Below, piece by piece: positions 10,889 to 21,368 of a stretch of 64,000 bases of DNA; the first letter of the stretch is position 1; each line of letters starts with the position of its first letter. The notes under the pieces are model-generated. The model had not been told where the DNA came from. It did not search any database and saw only the letters and a list, made by a program, of their open reading frames with translations. A program made the translations under genes and the position numbers. Origin of the DNA: Membranipora membranacea (Eukaryota > Bryozoa > Gymnolaemata > Cheilostomatida > Membraniporidae); the NCBI GenBank assembly GCA_914767715.1, contig OU612069.1:26037387-26101386 (forward strand). Reading direction: 5' to 3'.

Positions 10889-11259
10889 GTTTTTTTTTCA
10901 AATGGGTGCTTTATAACTGGAGCATTTTTACCGTAATCTTCTACTGCTATTGAGTTGTTTTCTGAAAGTACCCAACAGCTCAGTGAGCTATTGAAATACC
11001 TCTCTGCTTGCACTATTTTGCTACCGATATGCAAAAATTTCCGTGGTGTCCGTTGTATATGTATCTGATAATTATTTTTACAACTCTGCCTTATTTCTGT
11101 CAGACCTAATCCTTAGCATTGAGTTAAGTTGAACCACCATAGCATCAGAGTGCAACTGGGTATCACACCTATCAATTTTGAAATACATTACATATGATTT
11201 TAACTGGTTAAAATGGGGTAGAATCCAATGGGAACTGTTTTTTAAAGTAATCTTCCTCT

Positions 11260-11620
11260 ATGAAACTATTTTATTACCGGCAAAAAGCGCTGGAATTTCA
11301 ACACCCAGCGAAGAAACGCTGTAAACTGATGGATGCTCAGGGGTCTAAGGTTGGATTGCTCACTGCCTGGTATATCTCAAGACAACATCAATATTCCTGA
11401 AGTTAAGACTAAGTTATTTCATCTCCAAATAACACTGACATTGTAGTGGCCGGCTAAGAACTGCCGTGAACTGATGGAAAGCATTGACTGCTTGGATGCT
11501 GATAAGGAAATTTTGAGAAACTATGAAAAATTTCTGGACGACAAAATTGATGCATGCTTGCTTGGCGTGGTTACCAACCTTCGTTTTTCCGATGATTTTT
11601 CTGCAATATTGAGCACCTGA
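11260..11620 (+). CDS. two adjacent protein-like open frames, possible two-exon gene or relic
   Basis: The first frame runs from ATG 11260 to TGA 11400 (MKLFYYRQKALEFQHPAKKR...). The second is open from 11447 to TGA 11620 and encodes NCRELMESIDCLDADKEILR then YEKFLDDKIDACLLGVVTNL. The sequence around AKKRCKLMDA in the first resembles AKNCRELMES in the second, so the two may be repeats of one unit. A GTTGGA at 11350 and a CTAAG at 11458 would join them in phase 0 into about 83 residues, but both sites are weak. The product would be helical and charged. I do not recognise the family. It could be a decayed exon pair or part of a transposon gene. Confidence 0.4.
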
Positions 11621-12053
11621 TCTGGTCTCTCCATGCCTTATCTGTGAAGAATCACGATAGTACACAACAAAATGAAGGAATCACATGGATACATTATCTC
11701 TTCAATAATCATAGAAGGATGTGCCCTTTTCATGGACCGCACATGTAGTTATTATCGTTTCCTACATCATGTGTGTGATTTGCGTGTGTGATGCTCTCAT
11801 GGTTTGGTCACTCTAGGGCCAAGAGTTTTCCCAAGTTCTTGGTAAGCACATGTAGGGGTTAGTTTCTTAGTTACCCATTAGACTTGAGGTGTTATAAGAC
11901 AAAGAAACAGAGGCCCTAAATATTTGGCTCAATATGCATTTAATCAAGTGAACTGAGAGATAATTATAGTACAAAGTATGACTACATATCCTACTTGTGC
12001 AAGCCTCAATCATATTTTGTATGTAGTAAGTAAGTATAATATAGATGAATATG

Positions 12054-12127
12054 TATATATATATATATATATATACCCATAAAGATTGTAGATAGATAGA
12101 TATAGATATATATATATATATATATCT
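12054..12127. repeat. TA / GATA microsatellite
   Basis: Two (TA)n tracts separated by a GATA-rich stretch (AGATAGATAGATATAGATA). Simple sequence, likely polymorphic. Confidence 0.9.
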
Positions 12128-12189
12128 CCATTTTCTGGGTCTAAAATTATTAGTACAATATTTTAAACATGGATGAATGTTATAATTAT

Positions 12190-12248
12190 ATTATTCTAAC
12201 CAAGAATTATTATATTATTTATATAGAATAGCACTTGGTTAGAATAAT
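12190..12248. repeat. perfect 15-base inverted repeat around an AT-rich spacer
   Basis: ATTATTCTAACCAAG at 12190-12204 and CTTGGTTAGAATAAT at 12234-12248 are exact reverse complements. The spacer is 29 bases and AT-rich. Confidence 0.75.
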
Positions 12249-12756
12249 GGTATGATACTGGTTCCATCCTTGATTGTTTATTAGTAATATTAGGCTCAAT
12301 TCAATCAATACTCCTTAATTCAATGTCACGTTTCTTACATTGTTGTTGGTCCTGATCATTGTTGTTAACAATGCTGACAGGTGAGCATGGTATGAGTGTT
12401 GATGTGGTAGGTTTCTCCATCTTGTATAGTAATCAAAATGATAAGCTATATCAACTTCACAGATTGAGTTACAAGCATAAACTGACATCATGCCTTGATT
12501 TCCTCTGCTAGCTTCTATTATGGTCAAGGTCATATCCGTGTTGCTGAATTCCTAAAAAAAACTCAAGGATTATAGTCTACGCAGAATCATTTTTTTGGAC
12601 CATGTTCGTACCATTCCACTCTTTTTAAGAATATTCTAATACATCTGGAATATACTTGACTATCATGGCCCAGTGCCATGATTTTTTAGATTAGAAAAGG
12701 CTCCCAGTGCCTTCAGCATATTTTGCCGTTACGGGTTACATGAATATTTAATTTGT

Positions 12757-13191
12757 CTATGTCAAGTTCAATGTGTGAATCCATTCATTATTGATTGTGT
12801 TCCCATGGAAAAGTAGAGCAAACTCCCCAGCACTTAACGAAAAAGGCATGAATCTGTTTTGCCTATATTTCTGTGTGCATAAGAACGTAGTCAAGATCCC
12901 AAATTTTCTCCACATACGTTCAGAAGGCTTTCTACAGTTGACAAAAAAAAACATTTTGACAATGAGACCAGACCAATGAAAACTTGTACAGTCACTTATT
13001 CTGACAGTCTTTTTCTGATTTTGCATGCTTGAAATCCATCTCATTATTTTTTGTTCAATCTCCAATTTCCTAGCAGAATTCATGTCAAATACATGACAAG
13101 AGTGCAATATAGTGAGAGGTAATTCATCACCATTTGCTAACAAGATGACAAACTCTACCAGATACATATTATGTCGAACCTCATCCAGCAA
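12757..13191 (-). CDS. unassigned 144-codon open frame, coding status doubtful
   Basis: This is the longest uninterrupted frame in the window. It has no signal peptide, no recognisable domain and no clear splice context. Part of it (about 12.90-12.96 kb) is similar to non-coding repeat sequence at 15.65-15.71 kb and 22.57-22.61 kb that is not open in the same frame, which argues against conserved coding. Confidence 0.2.
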   Translation of the reverse strand: MLDEVRHNMYLVEFVILLANGDELPLTILHSCHVFDMNSARKLEIEQKIMRWISSMQNQKKTVRISDCTSFHWSGLIVKMFFFVNCRKPSERMWRKFGILTTFLCTQKYRQNRFMPFSLSAGEFALLFHGNTINNEWIHTLNLT

Positions 13192-14513
13192 ACTTCTCTA
13201 ATGAAGGTCCATTCTAGGCTCTTATTTGCAGTAAAATGTTGGGTGTATGGTTTCGGCTGTCTTTCGAGTCCAGACTGTTATGTTCGCAATCCACAGGGCG
13301 GACAAAACTAACCATCACAATCACAAGAAATATCAATGAGCATCATTTCTCCTTAGAAAGGTTTTCTTCATTACCAGATATACTTACAAGTTTTGTAAAC
13401 ATGAAAAAGATCAACTCAGAGCGGAGAATTCTGATAGGACTGATATGTATACCTGTTCTCACGGCAAACAACGGCTTGGCTATGGCTTGTTCTCCTTAAA
13501 TAACACAAATCTTAACATTCTGGTATATCTATTGTCTTGTGTATTTTTGGATAGAGCGTAATTATAGTCGTAATGAGAACTTTGGCAGAAATAAATGCAA
13601 AATGGAGAGATTTTCAATATAATGGCAAAAACAAAACAGAATTCAGTCGGTTGACTCTAGACAGAGACTGAGACTCATTTTTCATTGATCCAGTAGCAAA
13701 TGTGTTATATTGTATCACTATCACTATCAGAGACGCTTAATCAACAGTGCCATACATACGCCAGTCAGATGAAATCCAACTCAGAACACTTACTGAGGAA
13801 CAGACTAATCGAGAAAACAGTTTAATGCCCACACAATAAACTAAACGAGGTCAAGCTATATTGTGTAACACAAATACAGTTAATCAGTCAGTATTGATGT
13901 TTTATATATTTCTTTATTTTATTTTTGATTTTATCTTATGCTAGGGCGATTATTTTTTAGCAATTCAATGCACCACATAAAATTTATTTTAAATTAAACG
14001 AATAAACACTAAATAATTCTCAATAACTCTGAGATATGGAAAATGACTCCACCAACATAGACAGCTACAAAGGCAAGATCCTGTGATGAATGCTCCGCAT
14101 CAGATCGGTATCGGACGACAAAGTATACGAAAAACTGGCCTCTCACCATGGATAATGCAAATATCAACATATGAGATGGTTTTGACACCAGAAACCAAGA
14201 AACTCTGAGGAGGACAAATATTGACATGGGTGAAACCCCTTCAGAAAATGTGGACCTATCCCTAAACCAAGATCTTGAGGTATCACAAGATAGATTTTAG
14301 TGGAGGCGTGTTGTACACAACGTGAGATAAAAAGAGGCTATCAAGATGCCTGAACAGACTACATCTACATCTGCATAAGCCAAATAATTCAAGTAAGCAT
14401 AATTATGACCACAACAATTTAAAAAGCAAAAGTTTGGACAGTGTCATATTGAGTTTTTGTTTTTATGATATATTATTATTGATATTACATCATGTATCTC
14501 ACTAACTACTCAC
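13192..14513. other. no gene supported
   Basis: Repeat-like AT-rich DNA. The minus-strand frame at 14009-14227 is hydrophobic but unlike any family I recognise. A plus-strand stretch near 14092-14154 (SDDKVYEKLASHHG) is protein-like but isolated. No ISG12 exons 2-4 are seen here, although the orphan exon 1 at 14.5 kb would need them. Confidence 0.4.
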
Positions 14514-14619
14514 CAGGGAACTCTTTTTCACTCCAGTTACAGTTTTCTGATGCTGATGTTGTTAATACTACTACCATAACCACCAATACTATAACAACTG
14601 TGGAGGATTTCATAGGCAT
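14514..14619 (-). pseudogene. orphan ISG12-like exon 1 (signal-peptide exon, copy D)
   Basis: Open for 35 codons plus one base, the same length and phase as exon 1 of the intact gene at 1522-1627. It encodes MPMKSSTVVIVLVVMVVVLT and then a Cys-Asn-Trp segment, ending at a GTGAGT donor. A CTTACAG acceptor-like site precedes it, and upstream sequence resembles the A and B promoters. No matching exon 2-4 is found downstream on the minus strand down to the next gene, so I read it as the remains of a partial duplication. The open frame and intact donor mean it is young or still spliced to something unseen. Confidence 0.6.
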
Positions 14620-14962
14620 GACGTATATGGGATAGTTACTAACACCTGTAAGCGATGCAAATAATCACCAGTCGTAAAACAACAATAAATTGATGATGAC
14701 TAGTTTTTGTTTGTTATCCTCCTTTAATTTTGATCTAAAACTGTCTAAAGTGCTATCCAGGTCATCACAGGGCCTTAATGACCAGTTACGTTCAGCACAA
14801 TGTAGACACATAAGTTTAGTTCTTATCTCAAAAGCGTTATTGTAGTTTCCTTAGCCATCCAATTTTCTCCTTGATCAGCACTAGGCAAGCTAGTATTGCC
14901 AAAGGTTTTTGAATAAATACGCTTTCATAACATAAAGAGTGAGCATTATTTTGTATGCAAAT

Positions 14963-15273
14963 ATATTATATTACTTCTCCGCCTATTGGAGCTTCTCGGC
15001 CTATTGGAGCTTCTCGGCCTATTGGAGTTTCTCGGCCTAATGGCTAAGATCAAAGTGTCACTGCCAATGGCCGAATAGTGCCAGTTCAGGTTTGGCAGCT
15101 CGCTGCACACTTATGATTAGGAGGTCCTCTACTCCCTATGGCCTCACATCTAGGATGCATTCTAGCTTTTTTAGGATGTATCACATTCTCAGTATGGGAT
15201 TAGGGCACCTTGCGTCCCTCTTTAGGGACAGCCCAATCTTCTGTTTCTTACTAAACAGCAACATATTATATTA
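14963..15273 (+). mobile_element. SINE with U2 snRNA-like head, copy 1, with target-site duplication
   Basis: The element spans about 14974-15262 and is flanked by an exact 11-base direct repeat ATATTATATTA (14963-14973, 15263-15273). The head repeats an 18-base unit (TTCTCGGCCTATTGGAGC) in four tandem copies and then continues as CTCGGCCTAATGGCTAAGAT. This matches the conserved 5' end of U2 snRNA (stem-loop I and beyond) with very few changes. The body (GTGTCACTGCCAATGG...) is unrelated to U2 and is shared with 29132-29363. The tail has a GTCCC...GGGAC hairpin and a CTGTTT...AAACAG hairpin. SINEs with snRNA-derived heads are known, so this is most likely such a family. Confidence 0.7.
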
Positions 15274-17489
15274 ATTTAGTTACTTTTTGGAGAGGGTGTG
15301 TTATGTCAAACTGCGGCCTTAGACCTTTTGTGCATGTGTTTTAAGTTTGGGCAAAGGTGTTAAGTATCCAATGTCTAATAATGTCATTCACAAAGCTTAC
15401 AGGTAATTGAGTATAAAAGAAATGATCAAATATCTTATCTGCACTGCTTATTTATCAGTTAGCCCTAGTTGCCTCCCTTTTTCAACAAGGTGATAACTTA
15501 TGTTCCCTCGGAAGGCCCTGGAGATATCGGAGGCTGTTTAAACTATATTCAGCAAAAGCTTAATACTTGACCTCTAAGTTTGGAGATATGTGTGTCATCA
15601 CCAGAAGAGCACCTTTCCAGTCTCAAAGGTTTGCCTAAAACCTTTTAATATTCTTCACATACGGCCAGAAATATGTCTACACTTGACAAAGAGATATTTG
15701 TATTTACAAAATTCACCACTTTCAAACCTGCTTTTCGATGCTGTCAGAATCAGTCGATCGATAACTGCATAGTCTATTCCAAAGCAGGCTGGTGACTTTA
15801 AGGAAGCTATATAAAATAATCCTTTTACTATGCGATAATATGAGATGGAGATGGACTACCTCTAAGAGAGTATTTGACTTTATTACGCCATAAGCTCACA
15901 TAGTTATTTGAGGCCTTTTAGGCTGAGAAATTACAAAAAGCCCGTGCCAGAGGTTTCAGAACATTTCCAGGTTTGTTGGGGTGGTTCATTAAGGTTTTCC
16001 CTTTGTTAACCTCATTGCAAATTTAACTCTTATTATCAGAGATAGTTACCCCCTACATTTAATATTTTGTGCATTATTATCAAGGGAATTAGAGATCAAT
16101 TGAGATCAGTAAAAAGATTGTATGGTATAAAATATTCCACGACCTAGAGTATGGGTGTATATTATTGATCAGTTAAATCATCCTCCAAACTGTGAGAAAG
16201 TTCCCTGGAGAGATTCAGAATACTAAATTTTGTTTTCAGTTGTCAGGATGTGTTTACCGTCCTAAGTTCTTCAATATTCAAAAAAGTGTTAGTTAATTTT
16301 AAATCCTGAACTTTAAAGCAATCATTTCAGATGTTTGAAATTATCTTGTCTTTTTCACCGAGACCATTCCAAAATCATGAAGAAACAATTATATAATGAT
16401 GAGCTAAGACTTTTTTTTATGTCTATTGTAATTTGTTGAGCAAAGCCTTGAAGTCAAATGATAATCAGACTGGCAGGGTTGCCAAAGGTGCATTGAAAAA
16501 ACTGCCAATGCACTGACCGCTATAATCAAAACAGCATTTGATGCTGCTTGACTAATTCGAAAAACGAGGAGAGGGGGTGCGAATCATGGCTGAAGAACAA
16601 CCTCAAAAAGCCTTGTGGCAAAACCAGATTTGCCCTCTAAAAATCAAAAAGATCTGTTGGCAAATACTTTGAAAGTCACGGGTGCCTGCATTGTGAGCTA
16701 TCTTTGACACCAAAACCAAAGCATAGTGTTACTAGATACTCATTTTCCAATCGATCATAATCAGCAGGATGACCACGACATACTTTTTAACAGATCATAC
16801 ATTGAACCATCGGGCCAACATTTTAACCAAAGATTCTCAGTCAGGAAATAAATGAACTATTGACAATTTTGAGCCATTCCACGCAACAGACCCTGCTGAC
16901 AGTATATATCCGATACTCCCACCAATTTGTTGTGGAGGTACTCTCATTGTCATGGTACCCCACAACAATGTATGAACTCTGCATTTAGCATTAAAATGTC
17001 GCTTCATTCAGAAAATCATTCTGAAGTGTGTTGTGGACGATATATTTGGTGAAGATTTTCTCTAGTGAGGCGGCTCCCACCGCCACCCAGTTCACACTAT
17101 CAACCACTGAACCACAGATTGGATTATGGTTACCCTTACCCACCATCATCCGAACCCTGACCACTGGACACAAGATGTTGACAGGTGACTAGGCTCAAGT
17201 TTTGTTGCATTTTTGAACTTGGTCTGATGCTTTGCTTTATATCTTAACTTTACTCAAAATCAAATACCACAATTGAACAAAATATTCTCACTTTGATAAC
17301 ACAGAGTTACTCAGTTGAGGCCCAATATACATTGTTTTGGTTTCAAACCTAGCAAGTCTTGCTCACCCTATCCGATTGAGACTAAGGCCATCTCAGGGCA
17401 GAGCAGGGTAAGTTCTAACATCTAGCGAACCTTTTGTTGTTTGAATGATACTGCTAGAGTTCCACGGATTATCAATTTTGTCGATGTCT
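15274..17489. other. duplicated intergenic block, no gene
   Basis: Parts of 15.3-16.4 kb recur in diverged form at 22.1-23.3 kb, in the same relation to an ISG12-like exon 1. The reference points are the GTTGCC...ACAACTT-type motif, a TCTACACTTGACAAA block and a CCAGGTTTGTTGGG block. These are flanks carried along by the gene duplication. A tRNA-like antisense segment lies near 17.07-17.14 kb (TGGTTCAGTGGTTGATAG on the minus strand). No exon is supported. Confidence 0.45.
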
Positions 17490-18440
17490 TCACAGCAACT
17501 ATCTAACTGGTGCTACATCTATCCTTCTTGCTCACCCAGTAACATGGTAGGTCATACCAGCTCCTGAATGTCCCCGGGTTCCTGTCAAGAAATGAATCAT
17601 ATCATAATATCATGTGTTTATGTGAACTTTGATAATGGAAAGAAAATGTTGGATTGAATCTGGTTCATCATGGAGTTAGACAAATCCAAATTTGTTGAAT
17701 TTTTGTATTTTTATGCCGTATTGTAGAGTTTGTAAGACGAGCTATGGCAACCTACCAAACTAGCCGGGATTTCCATCATAAAAATTTCTTACCTAGATTT
17801 TGCTGAATGCGAATAGACAATTTGCTTGAATAGTGCCCAGTATTCCTTAAATCCAAACATCAAATCCGCCTGCCGCTACGCCGCCCGGGAGAAATCCAAA
17901 ATAACTGGATCAAAATAATGGAACCATGTAACTCATCTGTTTTTTTTTTCAATTCGCTTTGCTGTATCTGAATTATGAGCGCTGATGCATATTAGGACAA
18001 ATTTGTTGCCAGTATGCAGACTGGTTGAGCACAACCGAAGCATAGAGCTCAGTAATCAGTGAACTGGAACTGGACTTGGACCCTGGACCTCCTACACATG
18101 TGTGTTACGGGCCGGGTGCTCTAAACAACTGAGTGACCTCCTATATCATAGGCCTAGAAAGTAAGTTATTGTATTGCTAGTATTGCTGATCATCAAACGA
18201 AAATCGATGACTGTGATAAAGTTTACATGGGAGTACGATCAGTCTTTACTCTTGCATTGTTGACATGTATGAATGGCTACCGATTTCTGCTGGCATTGGG
18301 AATCCATAGTGATAAATTACTGCATGGAAATTTGTTTCATCTCAAATTTGACCTTACCAAGTACATGAGCAACTATGTAGCTGACAACAACAGGTGCTCA
18401 CCTTCTCCTCCTGCAACACCTGCTGCCACTCATAGCTCAT
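17490..18440 (-). pseudogene. decayed ISG12-like gene (copy C, exons 2-4)
   Basis: Exon 2 relic at about 18.33-18.43 kb keeps the AGCAGGTGTTGCAGGAGGAG-type core but is disrupted. Exon 3 relic at about 17.81-17.94 kb still encodes FLPGGVAAGG but then reads FDVWI and a stop. Exon 4 relic at about 17.49-17.59 kb has lost its middle and keeps only the two ends. No exon 1 is seen upstream. A tRNA-derived element sits between exons 2 and 3. Exon order and strand match the intact copies. Confidence 0.75.
18069..18145 (-). mobile_element. tRNA-derived SINE relic inside pseudogene copy C
   Basis: The minus strand shows GGTCACTCAGTTGTTTAGAG (A-box region) and GGGTCCAAGTCC (B-box-like) with tRNA-like spacing. 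It lies in the former intron 2. Confidence 0.5.
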
Positions 18441-18616
18441 AGATTATTAGAAAAACACCACTGAATTTGTATTTTCTACACTAGGTCTTATTTGACCGCC
18501 CAATTTAACAGGCCCCCTTGTGCGCATGTGGCTTGTGTGGGGTAGTGACCCTATACCCTTGCCCTTTTTTCGAAGAGGCATAGGGGGATCTTTATACTGT
18601 GTGCAAGCACACAGTA

Positions 18617-18727
18617 GACCTCCTCCAGTGCCAAATCAGAAATGACGGATGGCATTGGGAAACGAACCTGGATAATGAGATCACAGGTCCTTACCCTTAA
18701 CCGCCAGACCACTCCTGACTCCTAACC
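18617..18727 (-). mobile_element. tRNA-derived SINE relic
   Basis: On the minus strand GTGGTCTGGCGGTTAAGGG (A-box region) and GGTTCGTTTCC (B box) are spaced as in a Leu/Ser-type tRNA head. No complete cloverleaf. Confidence 0.55.
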
Positions 18728-19383
18728 TTACTCCAAATTTACATGCATAATAGGGTCAGTTAACCTCATTTAATCTATCAGATCTATAATACTAACTAGA
18801 ATAGAATATATCCATTCAATAAATCTTGTACTGCTTACATGACTTCCAAAAAGTATAATCTGCTGATGAAACCTAATATTAGGGACATGAGCAACTGACT
18901 TCGACAGTGAAATCATTGAGACAATGTTGTTATACTTATATACTTATAATTATAAGGGATGTGAATTTTTTTTTGTTAAATTGTCATCGAAGCTGCTATG
19001 ATGGGTTAACTTTTAAAAGTACTGTTTAACAGTGTAGGTTTATTCCAGTTGATCAACATGGAGACCTTAGTCAATATTTGAATTTTCGGGTAAGGTGCCT
19101 GTTCTTACTCAATCATGAAATTCTCAGAGAATGAAATACTTGCCATGCGCGAAATCCAACTTATAAATGCAAAAAAGTAATTTCAATATAGTGGCATCAT
19201 CAAAAAGTGTTCAATAAAATAATGAAATTAGTGTTTAAAGTGCAATGGTTGTGTATGGCTGATCTTATGATGCTCTAAAACTTCATTTGATCCTGAGGCT
19301 ACAATTGTGTCACGTTACACTGTTAGTCTTTAGGGATATGGAGAGACAACAAGCTTGTATGCTTTCACAGGAACTTTCTGTCG

Positions 19384-21368
19384 CTATATATCAATCTCCC
19401 AGTAACATGTAAGGTCGAACATCTTCGCTACCACCAGAGGTATAGCTAGGTGTGCAAAGAAGGCACAGAGAGCTGCAACCATGCCTGCTGCTGACAGCCC
19501 CCTAGCCCCTGTCAAAATGAATAATCACTATGGTTCCATGGATCGATTATGTAAGGATTTCGGTAGTAATGGCCCCATGGAAATGGCATTAAAGTCAAAT
19601 TCCGATTGTGACGAATGACTTTTTGGACGCGAATATCCAAACCGTGTTTATTCGACCGTTTTTCCTAATTGGCGTCGTGGCTGAATGGTTAGCGCTCCTA
19701 TACACAATGCCTTCAAAGGGATTTAATGCGGGAGGCCCCCCCCGGGTTCAAGTTTGGCCGCGGCAGATTCTTTTCATGTTTTATCCCATCATGGGAATGA
19801 TTAGAATCCACTGGATTCTAACCATTCGAAATTGGAGTGAACCACAAAATCGACCCATGGAACCATAGTGAATGGTTTAATCTTTTTTTTGTGTAAAAAA
19901 TAACAGTGAGTGAGTATAATTTAAATTCAAGTTTGGTCAATAAAGAAAGATAAGATTGTCTGAAAGTGTTATTCTCCTGAAGCTTGTGAAAATAATTTAA
20001 CAGGGATTGGCAAGGTTATTTTCTCACCAAGACTTTGCAGAAATGCAAATAATCTTCCCGCTTGGACAGGGCCCATTACTCCTTGAATCCAAGCAGCGAA
20101 TCCACCCGCCGCTACACCACCAGGGAGGAATCCAAACAGCGCTGGATAAAAAAAATGGCACCATGTATTCTTATAATTATCATCATCCATTGTTGTTTAT
20201 CATGATGTCATGCTGTATCTGAAGAATTCAGGCGCCATCATGAAGAAAGCCGTTTTATTGTTACTTTTCCTGGCCATCAAACAAACAAACATGATAATGA
20301 TGTAGTTTACTGGGATGGTGATAATTCTTGTTATTTGCAGTGCTGAGTTTTGTGTAAACAATCTACCAAAATGTTAGTTTACAGCCTGTGCAGCCCAATA
20401 AGTGAAACCTTTGTCCTTTTGATGCTCAAAATATGTCATTATCTTACTATAGGATATATATCAATATTGATAGCAATAGCATAATGATTTTCCTCAAGTT
20501 CAGCTTACCCAGTACTTGGGCAACTATGTAACCAACAAAGTAAATGGAATTAGAACCCATGATCTCCAAAGTTGAATAAGATCGTTTGTAAAAAAAATTA
20601 CTGGGCTATGTATCATTATTAGTACAAATTTCTTGATTAATCCACAATCACTTTCGTACCTTTTAAAACCTTATCAATATCGAAAACTAACCATATGACA
20701 ATTTCTGCAATCAAATGTTTTGGCTTACCAAGTACTCCAGCAACTATGGAACTAACTGCATTAAACAGGAGCACACCAGCTCCTCCTGCAACACCTGCTG
20801 CCATTAGAGCAGCAGTCACTGCTGCCACTATCCAAGATGTCCATCTTCCGGCTATACAAACTCTTTGATAACCTATAAATATAAATGTAAATGGTTGGTT
20901 GAACTATGCCAATCAAATTGGGCTTTTGGTCTGATGTGTTGTATTAGTATTTACCTCAACACAAAGTTATAGCTTCCCTCTGTACTATAGAAAACCCTCC
21001 GAGTAGGGTGAATATCTACTCTCATTCAATAAAGAATCAGGGATATGTTTCGCATAATAAATACCACAGTCCCATTACAAGAAGTACTTCCTGACAGTTA
21101 TGTTTTTGGTTCTTGATATATAAATGCCTTTGCTACCTTGACTGATAAATTAATCTCTGAGAGCTGTATGATGGGTTTTGATGCTATATAACTGTTGTTA
21201 TTACTTAGTATTCATCCTATACTCTAATAACTCACCAGGACAATCCTTAACACTCCAGTCACATCTCCCAGATGCATATGTTGTTGATGCTGCTGCTGTT
21301 GATACAGTTGTAAATCCTACCAGCATCACCACCAACACTACGACAGCGGTAATGGGTTTCATTAGCAT
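19384..21368 (-). CDS. ISG12-like (IFI6/IFI27 family) gene, copy B, with a splice-phase conflict
   Basis: Exons at 21368-21236 (signal peptide and RCDWSVKDCPG), 20872-20729 (TAALMAAGVAGGAGVLLFNA), 20169-20028 (FGFLPGGVAAGGFAAW, AGRLFAFLQSLG) and 19508-19384 (LSAAGMVAALCAFFAHLAIP, stop TAG). Exons 1, 2 and 4 match the lengths and phases expected from the intact copy at 254-1627. Exon 3 has only one AG (20171-20170) after an upstream in-frame stop. Using it makes the exon 142 instead of 147 bases, out of phase with exon 2. So either another acceptor is used, or the full-length product is frameshifted. Exon 3 has its own ATG (20190, MDDDNYKN...) that would give an ISG12 domain without the signal sequence. 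Intron 3 is expanded by a transposon (19526-19870). Confidence 0.65.
19523..19873. mobile_element. CACTA-like miniature inverted-repeat transposon in intron 3 of copy B
   Basis: Element 19526-19870 (345 bases). The first 16 bases CACTATGGTTCCATGG are matched exactly by the reverse complement of the last 16, and similarity continues to about base 26 with two differences. The flanks are AAT on both sides, a 3-base duplication as expected for CACTA-type (CMC) elements. It has no transposase, so it is non-autonomous. A tRNA-like A/B-box stretch lies inside. Confidence 0.7.
19672..19765 (+). mobile_element. tRNA-like segment inside the CACTA-like element
   Basis: GTGGCTGAATGGTTAGCG (A-box region) and GGGTTCAAGTTTGG (B-box region) are spaced like a Leu/Ser tRNA head, with a run of eight C just before the B box. 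Either a SINE inserted in the transposon or sequence captured by it. Confidence 0.5.

Noticed and set aside
10663-11034. 123-codon minus-strand frame
   Set aside because: It is the classic translation of antisense tRNA-like sequence (DGIQTHN...LYTLSYSATHG) plus flanks, explained by the tRNA-derived element at 10803-10888.
11414-11665. 83-codon minus-strand frame
   Set aside because: Shadow of the plus-strand frame 11447-11620, which has the better coding-like composition.
12054-12127. CRISPR-like array
   Set aside because: Simple TA/GATA microsatellite in eukaryotic DNA. No spaced direct repeats anywhere in the window.
14974-15262. A functional U2 snRNA gene
   Set aside because: Only the first 25 or so bases match U2. 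The branch-recognition region and Sm site do not follow, and the body is a repeat shared with 29.1 kb.
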